This document shows positions 24,785 through 37,050 of a stretch of 64,000 nt of DNA, piece after piece. A program made the position numbers and the translations under genes. The DNA comes from Paramyrothecium sp. XJ0827. Its lineage: Eukaryota; Ascomycota; Sordariomycetes; Hypocreales; Stachybotryaceae. The notes beneath the pieces were generated by a model, which ran no database searches, was not told the origin of the DNA, and saw only the letters and a list, made by a program, of their open reading frames with translations. The DNA lies in contig JAJFPB010000004.1 in assembly GCA_020881915.1 (NCBI GenBank), positions 2,604,001 to 2,668,000 on the forward strand, in the 5' to 3' direction. Position 1 is the stretch's first letter; the number at the start of each line of letters is the position of its first letter.

Positions 24785-26824
24785 CTACATGTCTGCAACA
24801 GGCACACCCCGAAAAGTACCACGCACAGTACCAACCCGCGAGGATCCGGCCACACGGAATGGTGGTACCCAGGGCGGCGGCTTGCTTATGGTCCCGGCAA
24901 CTCTGGAGGCGGAGGGGCGGTGAGCATTGCGTGTGGGGGAAAAGAAACGACAGAGCAAATGCATAAGCATCGTAGCACCGGAAGAAAAAGTAAGTAGGGC
25001 CTCTCCAACCACTCACATGCACAGTTCAACCATCACATCCTCTTCCTCCACTTCGCTCCGACCGCTACTGCGCCCGTTCTGGAAATGCCTCGCCGAGCGC
25101 TTGCAGACCACACGATGCAGTGCTTCGACTGGCGCGTAGATGCATGTAGCGTTTTACGATGAGCTCCACTACGGAGTTGGAAAAGACTCTACTCAGGATG
25201 TAGTCTCCTTCACCTTCTTAGCGTCAACGCTTCCATCCACCCGTCTCGAAGAATGCAAGAGGGCTGTCCACTTCAGACGCCACAGGAAACAACGTCGTCA
25301 TAAGCAAGAAAGAAGTCTATCCTCAAGCAACATCCGGGAGTGGTGCTCCTTCAGGATCGGTCATGGCTTGAAAAATCAACGGACTACGGTACAGCGGCTC
25401 TCCACCGTGGCAAACATCATCACCAGCATGTGCAATGACAGTCTGAGCGGGTTGTGAAGAGTCATCGAGGTGGCGGGCGTGTCTGTTCCCTCCCCTGGCT
25501 GGGAAGCTGTTACTATCGATAGCCCAATCACGGGTGTTCACCACCCAGACCTTGGCCTGCAGGTCCAGCCGCGACAGTCCATGTTGCCTCCTCTCCTTCA
25601 CTTCCCAGCCGTTCCTTTTGGTCCCCTGCAGTCCAAGTTCCCATGGCCAGTAGCCTCCCGCATGTCATCGACGCCCCCCCAATCCGGTTCCTCCGCCACG
25701 CCTTCTCCCGGCGGTGGGGGGTGGAAACGGACAGAACAAAACAACTGCCCGGGGCTCCGTCTACAGAGTGAGTTACGACGCAGGGTGAAGGACATGATGG
25801 CTGGTGGCGTGGTCATGACCGCCGAACAGAGCCTTGTTTCGTCACGACAGGACAGTCTGACTCTCCAGCGAAAAGTGTACTCAAGAGAGCATTCCTGACG
25901 CATTCAACACTGTATGGTCAGCATGTCTTTCATTCGATCTTCTTGTTTCTTGCCTACTACGAATTTTGCCTCAATTCCTCCTGATGCTCCCCCCCTACGG
26001 CACAGGAAATGTGCTAGTGAGAGCCCGGCTTGCTTCAGCCCTTCTCCATATGGGCATATCGGCAACGCATCGGCTCCTCCCATGACGCCGTCCACGATGT
26101 CTGCACATCCATTCTCGGCAGAACCACGCTGGCGCCAGAATCCCACGTCCCCTCCCCCCCCCCTCCTTTCTCTCCTCCCATTTGTATCCGCACGATATGA
26201 TGCCGCAGCTCGACTCTCTCTGGTGCCTTGAGTGATTTCTTCCACCCTTCTCCCGCAGGCGGACCGTGGGCCCCTGGAGGGGATTGATCTTCCTTCTCCG
26301 CCGCCTCTTACCGTCATAGTGCGTGCCCTCTTTTCTCCGACTCGGGATATGGCCTGCCTGCAGCGTGGTGACGCCCAACTGGTAAGATGGGCATGCAAGC
26401 GGTTGGCAAAGTATGGTACAGGGGCAGGCTACGTCCTCTTTTTTCCTTTCTTGTGCCATTTATCGAATGGAAGGAGGTGGAAATAGAAATATTCGTAAAA
26501 TACCATGTTTTTCACTGCAATGCCTTTTACAGGTACATATCAAAATGGAATCTTCGGAGACTTTGGTGCGAAGGATACAGTACCCGGGGATGAGAGCATA
26601 GCAGTCTCTTGTTTCATTGCCTCACCGCTTGCTTTGATCAAAAGCCCTCTTGGACACTTTTCGGCTTGCCCAATCTGGATCACCTGGTATTGCGCGTGAC
26701 GGGCGGCAACGTCGACTACGGCGTGACCTCCGGCTATTCCTGGCCCGCGGTCACGGCTGTCCTCTTTACTCTCCATTCGACCGTTTGTGCCTCTGAGTCC
26801 TCTGAGTCCCCCGTCACAGAACAT

Positions 26825-26837
26825 GGGGGGGGGGGGG
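26825..26837. repeat. G13 homopolymer
   Basis: Thirteen consecutive G. Further G-runs lie at 26959-26978, so the area could form G-quadruplexes. Confidence 0.9.
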
Positions 26838-27153
26838 ACACCACGCCCCCCGGTTGCATTTGTAGACGATTCCATGTGCCCTCTTCTCGTGCCAAACCAC
26901 CCACCCTTTCCTCCTTGCTCTTGGTATCACACACGCCTTGACACTTTGACGTATGTGCTTTTGGGGGGAGGGGGGGGCGAGTGGATGGTCGACGCCCCTG
27001 GGGGCCTTGCCATCGGCCGCGGTGTAACTCCCCCTCAAGTGGATGAAATGGCCAGGCAGAGAGCCTGCTGTGCAGGGCCCGGCACGTTTCGGTCACACCA
27101 GGCACAAGGGGTGGGGAGGGGAGAAAAGAAAGAAGGCCAACAGAAGATGGCAT

Positions 27154-27189
27154 TACGTGCACACACACACACGCGCGCGCGCGCACGCA
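27154..27189. repeat. 36-bp alternating purine-pyrimidine tract (AC)n(GC)n
   Basis: Perfect alternation of purine and pyrimidine, first AC then GC dinucleotides. Such tracts favour left-handed Z-DNA under negative supercoiling. Confidence 0.9.
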
Positions 27190-27851
27190 GCGGTACGCAC
27201 TGCATGATGCGACCCTACCGTGAATCCCATGTGACAGCTCGCGCAAACAGGCCTGACGTGTTGCTTTCTCGCTGCAGGGCAAGGCAAGGCAACCGCAAGC
27301 TTCGGGCGTGAGGACTTAACACCCAGCAAACAAAAACGTGGGAAAAGGTATAGGGTAGCATGGGCAAGTGAGAAGACGGGATCACCACCAAGCCTGAACA
27401 AGCATTCGAGATGACAGCTCGCTAGCAGCTCGAGCGGCAGTGTCATTGGAAAAACACACCGATTGACAGTGCCACGGTCGTTCAACTTACGCGTTCAGCA
27501 GCAATCTCATCTGGAAAGTAGGGTCAAGCGCAAAGCACAGAAAAGGACCGGTCAGGGGGAAGGGGGATGCACAAGCGTAGACCGAACCACAGATTCTTGA
27601 ACACGTTCTGATGCATGCCGACATGCGCTACGGCCCTGTTCAACTCCCAAACGCCTTCGAGCTCTCCTGGTGACAGAAACAAGAGATGGCGACTCTGTGC
27701 GCATCCCGTTTCCCAAGCCCTCCCGGTTTTATCCCAGCTTCAGTCACAAATAGTGTACACCTTCAGCTCTCGCTGCCATTAGAACACCATGAGCGCCTCG
27801 TCACGTACCCTCCCCCTCCCCCCCAAGCAGACCTCGCAGCCCTGGCTGCCG

Positions 27852-29479
27852 CTAGGACATGCTGTACGGCACGATGGCCTTGTCGATGACGGGCTGTCGC
27901 CGCGAGGACTTCTCGGCTTCGGGTCCCCAGCGCGATTCCCATTCCTGCTCGCGACCCACGGCGGCATCAAAGGCGTTGCGGCACTCGGGCGGCAGCAGGT
28001 CCTTGATGTCGTCGGGCACAGTGCCCAGACCCTTGAACTGGGACAAAAAGTCTGACGAATCCGTCTTCTCGTAGAACGTCGGTGTCACGCCAGCTGGCGC
28101 ACCCTCGCAATAGGTATCTGTCACGAAGAAGTTGCGCGCCATCTTCAGTGATACCGGGCTGAAGACGGTACCGTCGCCGGAAGCCGCTGGTTGGTCGTCT
28201 GGCCTGACCTGCTCAATGCGAGCATGCGTCGGTTGCATGGCCTTGGGATACTGCATCACGTTCGTGTGGATGTCGTAAACCCCTGCATTATTGAAGCGCC
28301 TGATGGCATTGATGCTAGCGTTGAAGGTGCTGTGAAGCGCAAGTTAGCAACGACGCTGAGCAAGTGTGCTCGGTGCTCTGACTGCAGTACATACCTAGCC
28401 TCTCGGGCATGCTCCAACATCCAGTTCATATCGTTGACATTGACCTTGCGCTTCTTTGACTCAACCTTGCCACTCGCCACAGGTACGGTAGGGACATTGG
28501 TATGATAGACGGCACTGGCACCATGCCACGCAACGTACTGGTTCTTGTTGTAAGGCTGGCCCTCGATAAAGTGGTCGTCTGGGTCTGCGAGTTGGCCTTC
28601 GACGACGCCGTCAGCACGGGCTTGAGCGACGTTGTAGTCATCGATGATGCGCTTGCCGCCGACCACGATGCGCGCGCCGAATTCCCGGAAGACGGAGCGC
28701 GCCGTCACAATTCCTATCGAACGACCCTTGTATGAGTGGGGGATAATCTCCCGTTCAATCATGTCTCGCTTCTCGTCGTCGTCAACTATAATCTTGTAGA
28801 GCTTCCGGTGCTTGGTGAAGAAGAGGTAACTGTCCCTGAAACCGACACATCGCGCCGGTTCCGTGGACAACATGTAGAGTCGGTTGCCGCGCCCCAGCAC
28901 GGTGAATGTTCGGCATCGATAGTCACGACCGTCCTGAAGATTGCCTGCCTTGTCCACTTTGGTCTCGCCCTCTGGGTCCTCCGGCAGGACGCATTCGTCG
29001 TCGACAATCTCAGCAACAGTGCCCTCGGCGTCGATGACCTGCTCGGCTTTGGGTGCCGCGGGACCTCCCTTCCTGCCGCCCCGGCCTCTCCAGCCACCGC
29101 GTCCTCTCCTCCGCGGTGTGTCGGCCTCTCGCTCGGACACGGTCACCATGTTGTCCCAGTCGGGAGGCCTGTTTTTCGGCGGACGACCGAGGCGCTTCCT
29201 CCTGATGACAGGCTGCGGAGGTGGTGTGGGCTCCTTGACGGAGGCTTCCGACTCTTCCTTCTCCTCAGGCACGTCCTCATCGTCCTCGTCCGCAGAGTCC
29301 TGACCGCGGTCCTTCTCCTCTTCGTCATTTTGTTCGGGCTGTTCCTCGTGCTCGGAGCCTTCGTTTGCGTCAGCATCGGGCATGGGCTCGTCGTCCACAT
29401 CGGCAAATCCGCGCGGGGTGCTCTCTGCGGATTTGGAAGCACGCGTTAGCCTCAATCGGATACGTTGCCTGGGCGCCAT
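27852..29479 (-). CDS. RSC7: Chromatin remodelling complex subunit RSC7 (NPL6/SWP82 family), 2 exons
   Basis: Subunit of the RSC/SWI-SNF nucleosome remodellers in the nucleus. Exon 1 is 29479-28395 and exon 2 is 28329-27852; the 65-bp intron has a GTATGT donor, a GCTAAC branch point and a CAG acceptor. Product 520 residues. The first ~200 residues are acidic and disordered, with Lys/Arg patches (Lys-Arg-Leu-Gly-Arg-Pro-Pro-Lys resembles an AT-hook) and Arg-Gly-Arg-Gly repeats. The conserved domain follows: Tyr-Arg-Cys-Arg-Thr-Phe, Arg-Gly-Asn-Arg-Leu-Tyr-Met-Leu-Ser-Thr-Glu, and then Ser-Ile-Gly-Ile-Val-Thr-Ala-Arg-Ser. The junction restores Arg-Glu-Ala-Ser-Thr-Phe-Asn. SWP82 is the paralogue; filamentous fungi usually have one member, so RSC7 is the usual name. 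Confidence 0.9.
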
Positions 29480-30527
29480 TGTTGGGTTGGCGAACGCAGG
29501 ACCATGGAAGAAGAAAAAAAATGTCAGGGCGAGAGTGGATTTCCAAGAGAGGGATAGATGAACGAGAAACAGAGGAGGAAAGCGGGTTAAGAGACGAAGA
29601 AAGAAAAAAGGGAAATGGCAAATGGGAAATGGAAGATAAGAATTGGAAATATTCTCGAGACGAGACCGCGGGTTGCGCGCCGGTGCAGCGAACTTCAAAG
29701 GGTCGAGGTTGGTGATGTGAAGGGAAGAAGAAATGCGCGGGTGCAGAAACACCACGAAGCGCGGCGCGGCGCGGCGCAGCGCAGCTACTACCTCACTCTC
29801 ACTCTCCGTCACTTACCCAGTGCAGCCGCTGCCTTCTTGGCGGCAGCGCGGCCGGAGCGTCGGCCTCGCATCGTGAAGCTCTCCTGCTGGTGGCTCGAGG
29901 CTTCTCGGAGGGGAAAAAAAGGCGGTTCAGGATTCAGCTCAGCACGAGAGAGTTCCCCCAACGAGTTTCATTGCGAATCCGACACCACCCTTTTTCTACG
30001 TCCTGCAGCAGACATGAGCCACGGTCGGGACGCGCCTCGTCGCAATCCTTGGCCTTGATTGGCCTCCAGCTGCCTCGCCTGCCTCGCCCAATGGCAATCC
30101 CCGGCAAGGGGAGTACTTTACTACTTGTACCCTCTCATGCTTTAACCTACCCTATACCCGGACATCTCTCCCTCACCTCGTCTCTTACAGAGTAAAGCAA
30201 GGCAGACACATGTTCCACTACCAAGACTTGCCCCGGCAATCGAGATCAAGAAACATCCCTGGCGAAGTGAGTGACAACTCTATCCGTGTTTCGCTGTCTT
30301 CTAAGCATTCCCTCAATGGCGAGCGCCTTACTCCAATGCCCTTCTTCCATAGGTCCAGTGACCCAGCCCCGACATTGGCCATCATACTGTCTCGATGGCC
30401 TGGCTGTCTCCCCTGAACCTGCCATGATCATGCTTCTATTTACATCAAGTACAACGGGTCCCGCGCCGTCTCCTCGGGACCCCTTAGGACGCCTGCCTGG
30501 AACTCATTTGCGTTGAATAGCTCAAAC
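29480..30527 (-). promoter_or_regulatory. RSC7 promoter and leader; 3' end of UBR1
   Basis: About 29500-29640 is strongly purine-rich on the plus strand, hence CT-rich on the RSC7 sense strand directly upstream of its ATG. A short GCGCG-rich motif repeats near 29761-29785. No gene seen. Confidence 0.5.
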
Positions 30528-33500
30528 TCAGAATGTATCCCAACCGCCATTGTTAATCTCGGCCTCCAGCTTCCGGCTTATGAGACTTGGTACCCCGTGA
30601 TTCAGCACCGTGTTCCGTATCAGTGAGTCGTACCGCTTCTGGTTGAGATAAAGTTGCCGAGAGTGCCGGAGCTGCGGGTCAGTCTCGCCATATTTGTCAA
30701 TGTATGGCGCTGGACCGAACGATCCAGACATGCGGAAGAGGTAGATTGTGGAGCACTTTCGGATGTTGAGTACCACCGCCATGTTTCCTTGACACCTACA
30801 ATAAGAACGGCCATGGTCAGTATATAAAAAAAAAAAAAAAAAAAAAAAAAAACCCTGCGGTAGCATAGGTATCAATGGAGACTACGCACCTGCGCATGTG
30901 CTGCTGCGCGCCACCGATCACCGTGGGTTCCCGATCAGGCGCATCTGTCCTTTGGCAGCAGGTACCTTGGCTACAGAACATGTCTCCGCAGAAAAGACAA
31001 ATCACCGGATCTGTGAGGTCTTTGCCAGTCGTGGGACACTTCCTTCGTGTTGCCTCCTCTATTAGCGTATCGAAATTCTTTGGCAGCCCAATCAGCTCAA
31101 AGATGCCGGGATGGCTGAGCACAGCTGACGGTGGCATGTCGGAATAGCTCCGTGGCCACAAAACCTGATGCTTGATCCAGGCAGTCACGAGTTCGTCGGT
31201 GGTGGAAGGCCAGCCGCAGGTGCCTGCATTGAGAGTCATGGAAGCGCAAACCTCATCGAACGACGGCATGCGGAGCGCTTCGGTCAGACGCTCCAGCTCC
31301 TCCGCGTCGGGGTTGGCTGAGATGTGGCGGTTGAAGTCCACACCGTACCTAACATTCAGGAAAACAACACACTTCCTGAGGAACGTCAAGGCGTATTTCT
31401 TCGCAAAGGTGTACCAACCCTCTAATGTATCGACGCTGGGCTGTTGGAAGCCTAGATTCTCTCCGTCCGTCGCCATTTCGGGAAAGCGCGTTGCCTGGTA
31501 CTCCATGCCAGACTTCGTGATGGCCAGTGCGAAGTCGGCAAAATTGTGCATGATTGGATCCTGTGTTTGCCGCTTCGTGAGAGTTCCAACCCACATCACC
31601 ACAGGAATGTTTCGCCCCATGTGATATACCGTCTTGACGACTTCAGCTAGATAGCACAACCTCATTACATGTGAAATGTCCATGTTCTGAGACGGTACCA
31701 GCCCGTATGCACACTCGACTAGGAACAAGAACGGATCCTGGCTGAGCAAGGGGGGATATACATCCAGTGGCCGGCGCGCATGCGGCGTAACTGTACCGAA
31801 ATATCGTGACATGAAGAGACAGCAGTGCTGCCTCTCCGTATCCTTGCGGAACTCGTCACTAACCAGGTCGGCACGGCTGCAGTGTCGAGAGCCAACGGTG
31901 ATGTATGAAGATGCCGTCTCGGCAAGAATGCGTAAGTGTGTGAGGGTCTGCTCGGGAATCTTTTCCAGAAGAGTTGAGCCAGGCTGCGCTTCCACTCCGC
32001 GCTGTTGAATTTCAGCAGCTGAAATCGAGAAACCGACGGCTTGGACGAGTGTGTCGCTAGAACACAGCTCATCTGGTTCATCAATCTTGTGATTCAAGGG
32101 GTAGCGGGATTTGAGCTTGTTGAACTGAAGTGTATCTCGCAACCGGCGGTAGGCTGTAAGGAGTTCACCCACAATTTGGCTTCCAGCGTTGCCAGATCCT
32201 GCGGCAAGACTAGCCTCGGGCGTACTAGTGGCCGAGAACGAGACGCTGGCAGGTGTCCCTGTGATAGAAGGCTGGATTTCCCCCTCCTCTCTGCCCCAGC
32301 CTGCTTCGAAAAGACCTTGAGGATGTCCCATAGTCTCAAGGAGACTACCGGGCATGCTAGGCGTGAGAATCTCCGGTACACTCGGCCCATCCAGCTCCGG
32401 GGCCTTACTGTCGCCACGCATGGTGCTACTACCTATTTGGGTGTTCAAGAACGTGTCGAAAGGAGTTTGTGGTTGAAGAGGTCCAGGATATGATTCTTCC
32501 AAACCCTTCCACACAATAGGTAGAAACACGTTGCCTAGTGCTTTACACAGGGGACAGACGAACTCGTTGAGCTTGGTATCTTCGGGATGATGCCGCGCGA
32601 TTTGATGCGTGTGCCGCCTGTTCGTTGCCTCATAGTATGCTTCGAAGCATCGGTAATGCATCATATGGCCGCAACCGCTTGCCACAGGGCCAGGACGCGA
32701 ATTTTCTGGCCTGAAACCTTTGGAGATGGTCTGCTTCTCGGCTAAAAATGTCTCGCCTCGGGCATTGATTTTCTCAACCATCTTCCGGTTTTCGTGGGCA
32801 ATGCCAAATGGTCTAATGTCCTCTGCTGACCTATCGAGGTTGCACGGTGTCTGCGAGGCTTCCCGGACTAAGTCAGGATCTTGAAGGTCTGTTTGCCGGA
32901 GGATGCGGCTCTCATTGATAAGGGTGAAAGTGCCGTATAGGCGGCGATCATCGGCATCCTCCTGGCAAAGGATGCAAGTTCCGGTCGGGTACTTCCAGTT
33001 ATGTTTTCGTTCTTCAACCTGGTCAGCATCTAAATCCTCGTCGTCGTCGTCGTCCAAATCCGACCCCCAGTCGACAGCTCCTTGATTTTCCAGAAAGCTC
33101 TTTTGCTGCTGTTGGAATTGTGCCATGACCTTGGCCTGCCGGCTCAAAGCAGCCTTCTTCTTTCTCTCACGCTCCTCCTCAATTGAGTTGACCGCTGGTG
33201 ATGCCGTGTTGATACGATCGACTGAAACGCCCATATTTACATAGGCAGCTTCAAACGCCTGTGGCCGTTTTTGCCTCAAGCGTCTCAAGACCAAGGCGAT
33301 CTTGGGATGTACCGCCTTGAATTCTTCCTTGTTCGACATAAGGTTAAGTATGGACAAGATTGTTCTCGAGGTGCTTGCCTCGGGCGTAACACTTCGGGCT
33401 GGTCTGACCAGAGCAATGTGACAAAATGACCTTGACGAATGATCACTCATTTCGTCCTCGTTTGTCTTGTCTTCCAGAATAGCAATCAAGATGAGGTGCA

Positions 33501-36500
33501 AAACCACTTGTAGGAATGTCTCCAATCTTGTGAAGGGCACCGATGGGGTCAGTCGCTGTGCAACCACTGGATACAGAAGAGAATAGTATATGATCTGGGC
33601 GAAGATCCCTGTGCCTGTAAAGGCGCTCAGATCCTCGAATAATCCTGAAGGAATTGGTCGCATCTTCGGCTCAAAGACAATATCTTCTACTGGCTTGCCA
33701 GTCTTCTTGGCCAGTCGCTTGCGGCATGCCATTTCGGATTCCTCGCGCTGGTTCTTGTTGTAGTGGGCGATGTAGGGGTCAATTTCTTCCACGAATTCGG
33801 GCCGCAGTTCGAATGTACCGACATCGGATACACCCTCTGGCGGCTTGAAGCTAGCCATCTCATCGAGAACGCGATGGAAATCCTCTTGTTCTTGGTATCT
33901 TTCTGGCAGCTTGTTACATATCTCATTGAATGACAGTGGCTTGAAGCAGAGCACATGAATGATGTCTCGGCGCATAGCTTGCATTCGGGAGGCAGGTTCA
34001 TCGTCTGAGCCAACGAGAGAAGTGCGATCACTCAGAAGAACGATGAGCAAGTGAATCATGTCCTCCACGATATCCAAATGTTGACTGTCGTCTTGCGCTT
34101 CTGACTTCATTTCGTAGATCCCCTTGACCCAACTATCCATCCCGAAGCGGTCTATGATGGACGCTAACACCCGGCTGGGATTGCACACGACCATGGCAAC
34201 CTGAAGAAGGAAGATATCTCGGTGGTGGGTAACGTCGCGCTGTCCTACTCCACGGTAGGTACTCGCTTGATGACGCAAGCTGATGCCATTGCGCACCCAC
34301 ATGTTGGCCTTGATTTGGGCCAGCCAAGCGCAGACACGAAGAGGAAAGTCAAAAGCTGCCATCAGATAATCTTCAGCGGTAAGATCCTTTCTAGGGAGCT
34401 GAGGGCGACCCATCAGCCTAGGCTGAGATCGGAGCTCATTGGCCGTGAAGTACAACAGCTCTCGCATGGTGGACGCTGGCAGAGATCGTCCACACTCTAT
34501 AAGCCAAGACAAAGTGTAATGGAGGGCATGGTGAAACGTGATGGGATCTTTCTCGACCACAAATTTGACAACGTCATAGGACGTAGAGTCCTTTTCAAAC
34601 TCAAAATCATGAAGAGTTTTGAACTTGACCTCGTCTTTGATTTCACCTTGCTTAAATCGATGTCTTTCACCACCGATGGAGTTGATGATCACGGTTTTCG
34701 CGGTAAATCGAATGGCGTCTCGCAGATGAGATATTTCATCCGGGGGGCAGTCTCGGAATGCCTCAGCGAGATTCCTGGCCTGCAGGTTGATTTGCCGCGT
34801 GACGAGCGACGCTGTGATCCAAGAATCGGCTTCGTATTCGACGTGTTCGACAACTGCTCTGACATTGGGGCCAATACATTGATGGAGCTTCACCAAATCC
34901 AAGAACTGCATCAGATATCGTGGCTCATATCTCACACGTTCCTGAACATGTGCGGATCCGAACAGGTATTTTAGGTCTTGGTAGAAGTGATACATGCGCC
35001 GATTCGTGACAGAACCACTTTCGAAGGCGAGCACCGCGTCTGGAGAAACGTCCCAGGGATGACCGACCTGCCTTGTCGTCAAGAAGGTGTATAAGATGGC
35101 TATCAAGCTGCTCAAAAAGTTCCCGCGTTCTACAACCTCTGCCGTAATAGATGGTGTAGTCAACATCTGTAGTGAGAGGTTGATAATGGAGTGGTCGGGC
35201 TCGCGATCCCCCACAAGATAGAGCTGAGCGAGTATGGTGTAAAGACTAGCGAAGCGGAGTGCCAATACTCGTTTGAACTCAGGTATTTGAACCACGGTGG
35301 AGATGTAAAGAGACCTCAGGTCGTTCCTGACCTTCTTCCACATTCGCAAGTCGAATAGTAACAGCCAGTCAAGGCGCACACGTTGGAAAACGTCCTCAGC
35401 TGGTGTAATATTGTCACGCTGAGTGTAAATTTGTGGTGCTTCGAGCCAGTATCTTCCCGGCCTGGGGGTGACCTTCTCAGTTCTTCCCGGAGTTTTGGGG
35501 ATGTCCAAGTTGGGTTTCTCGTATACTGTCGGGGCTATCAGGGGCTCTGCAGTATCTGAATCGGAGGGTGTGCCGTCCCTTTCTCTCGGTGCTGGCCGAG
35601 CATTAGCAGGGGGTGGCGGAGGAGGTGGGGGATATCCGGCCATTGTTGCCTCATCTTCTTCCAAGGCTTGGTCAGATTGGCTCCAGTTCATACCCAAATC
35701 GGCCACGTCGGCTCGTGTATCAACCATGAGAATATCATCGTCCTCGTCCTCCTCGCCTCCAGCCAAGGAGCTTGTAGCTGATGGGTCGTCTTGGTCGTCC
35801 ATATTAGCGTCGTCATCACTGTCGTCGTCAATGTCGATGTTGAGACCAGTTTGGTTGCCTGCAGCGGCAGCACGCAGTGCTAGGATGAAACGAGCATTGA
35901 CGCCATGTAGTCTGGCAGTGACTTGGAGGCTCTGCTCATCCTCTTCCTCGTCGTCTATAAGACCTGCCGTCCTAGATGCTGTGCTTCCTTCCCGCCAGGG
36001 TTTCATAACCTCTTCACAAACGGTCCGCCGGAGGATATGGTTGTCTTGGCCAACCGAGCAATTGGAAATGTCGCTAAGCCACTCGACAATAGTGCCACAC
36101 ATCTGCTCACGGAAAGTGTCACGCGCGGACCGGATGGTGACCGTAACTCGGATAGCCTCCATAATCTTGGCCATGTGAAGAAGTTGACTTATGTCGGAGC
36201 GGTAGGTTAAGATGCTACGACCAAGAGCATCAACCTCCCATGCATCCTTGGAAGCCTGCCGGCGACTCTTGCGACAAGCACGAGCGACCTGGTCTTGCAC
36301 TTCCTGCACTGTATGTTTTTCATCATTCCACAGAATCAGAGCGTATTCGTTGCATGGCTGGTCTTCGGTGCCGTATACCTGAGGGAAGAGCCGTGACGCT
36401 TCCTCATCAGCCATTATCGTTTCTTCCGTCTTGGTTTGTCGTAACTGCTCAGGTGCGCACGAGACGACGTCGCACATGTAGTCGAAAACTCGGCCTATCG

Positions 36501-37050
36501 TCATGCGCAGGTTCGTTTCAAGGTCCTCGGGCAGGCTATAAGCCTCCTTGCCTTTGCCCTTGTGTGGACCAACATCGATATCGGAGTGGATTGTGCAGAC
36601 CAAGGGTGTTCTCCAAGCCTCGTCATCTCCACAGTCACAGCAGCCACTATTTCCCACTGAGATCTGGATTCGGACCAGGTGGCCCGTGTGGTCGGTTGAG
36701 TCGAAGCATCGGCTACAAAGGCAGCAGGTCTCGTCCGTGCCGCAGGTTCGGCACATGTAGGACGCCTCGCCGGGCTTGAAGATATGACCGCATCGTTTGC
36801 CCCGCGCAGCTTCGGTGTACTCGGCACCTTCGACGGCCCCTTGAGCTTCACTTAGTTTCAGAGAAGCGGAAGGCTTGCCCTCGGGGAACAGCAGTTTCAT
36901 GTACTCATGTTTCCCCCCGGCCAAGGACCAGAAGAGGTTGCTCAGCAGCTCCCGGGAAGCCTCTTCGGTGTACCGGTAGTTAAAGCGGGCAGGCAGGTCT
37001 GCCAGAAATTGACAGAGCTGCTGCTCTTGTGTCGAAGTAGGCAGCTCCAT
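30528..37050 (-). CDS. UBR1: E3 ubiquitin ligase UBR1 (N-recognin), 2 exons
   Basis: RING E3 ligase of the N-degron pathway; it binds proteins with destabilising N-termini and marks them for the proteasome. Exon 1 is 37050-30890 and exon 2 is 30795-30528, giving 2142 residues. The UBR box zinc fold spans about residues 87-155 (Cys-Gly-His, Cys-Arg-Thr-Cys, Cys-x-x-Cys, Cys-Cys-Asp-Cys-Gly-Asp). A ClpS-like domain follows (about 230-300, with Leu-Trp-Asn-Asp-Glu-Lys-His-Thr), then long acidic stretches. A RING-H2 lies in the second half (Cys-Ile-Leu-Cys ... Cys-Gly-His-Met-Met-His ... Cys-Pro-Leu-Cys). The C-terminal Cys/His cap continues into exon 2, which ends Asn-Asn-Gly-Gly-Trp-Asp-Thr-Phe like other UBR1 proteins. 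Unspliced, the frame runs into a meaningless poly-Phe tail. Confidence 0.96.
30826..30852 (-). repeat. 27-nt poly(A)/(T) run inside the UBR1 intron
   Basis: On the sense strand this is a T27 tract immediately 5' of the intron's ATACTGAC branch point. The intron (30889-30796) is 94 bp, longer than most in the window, and the run accounts for much of the excess. Confidence 0.9.

Larger units (their letters stand above)
19151..27851. other. 8.7-kb region with no supported gene
   Basis: No ORF here has family motifs, a plausible exon chain or neighbours' codon bias; the longest (about 190 codons at 20983-21555, minus; 182 at 26734-27282, minus) look like chance frames in moderately GC-rich DNA. 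The stretch holds many short repeats: AAGGTA/TACCTT words (for example 19197-19215, 22043-22070), a GCAG tetramer array, a GCCT array, C12 and G13 runs, and an alternating purine-pyrimidine tract. It could be an extended promoter of the cyclin, hold non-coding RNA, or be decayed repeat DNA. Confidence 0.6.

Noticed and set aside
30817..30889. Poly-Phe C-terminus of the long UBR1 reading frame
   Set aside because: It is translation of an intron with a T27 run; splicing restores the conserved UBR1 C-terminus.
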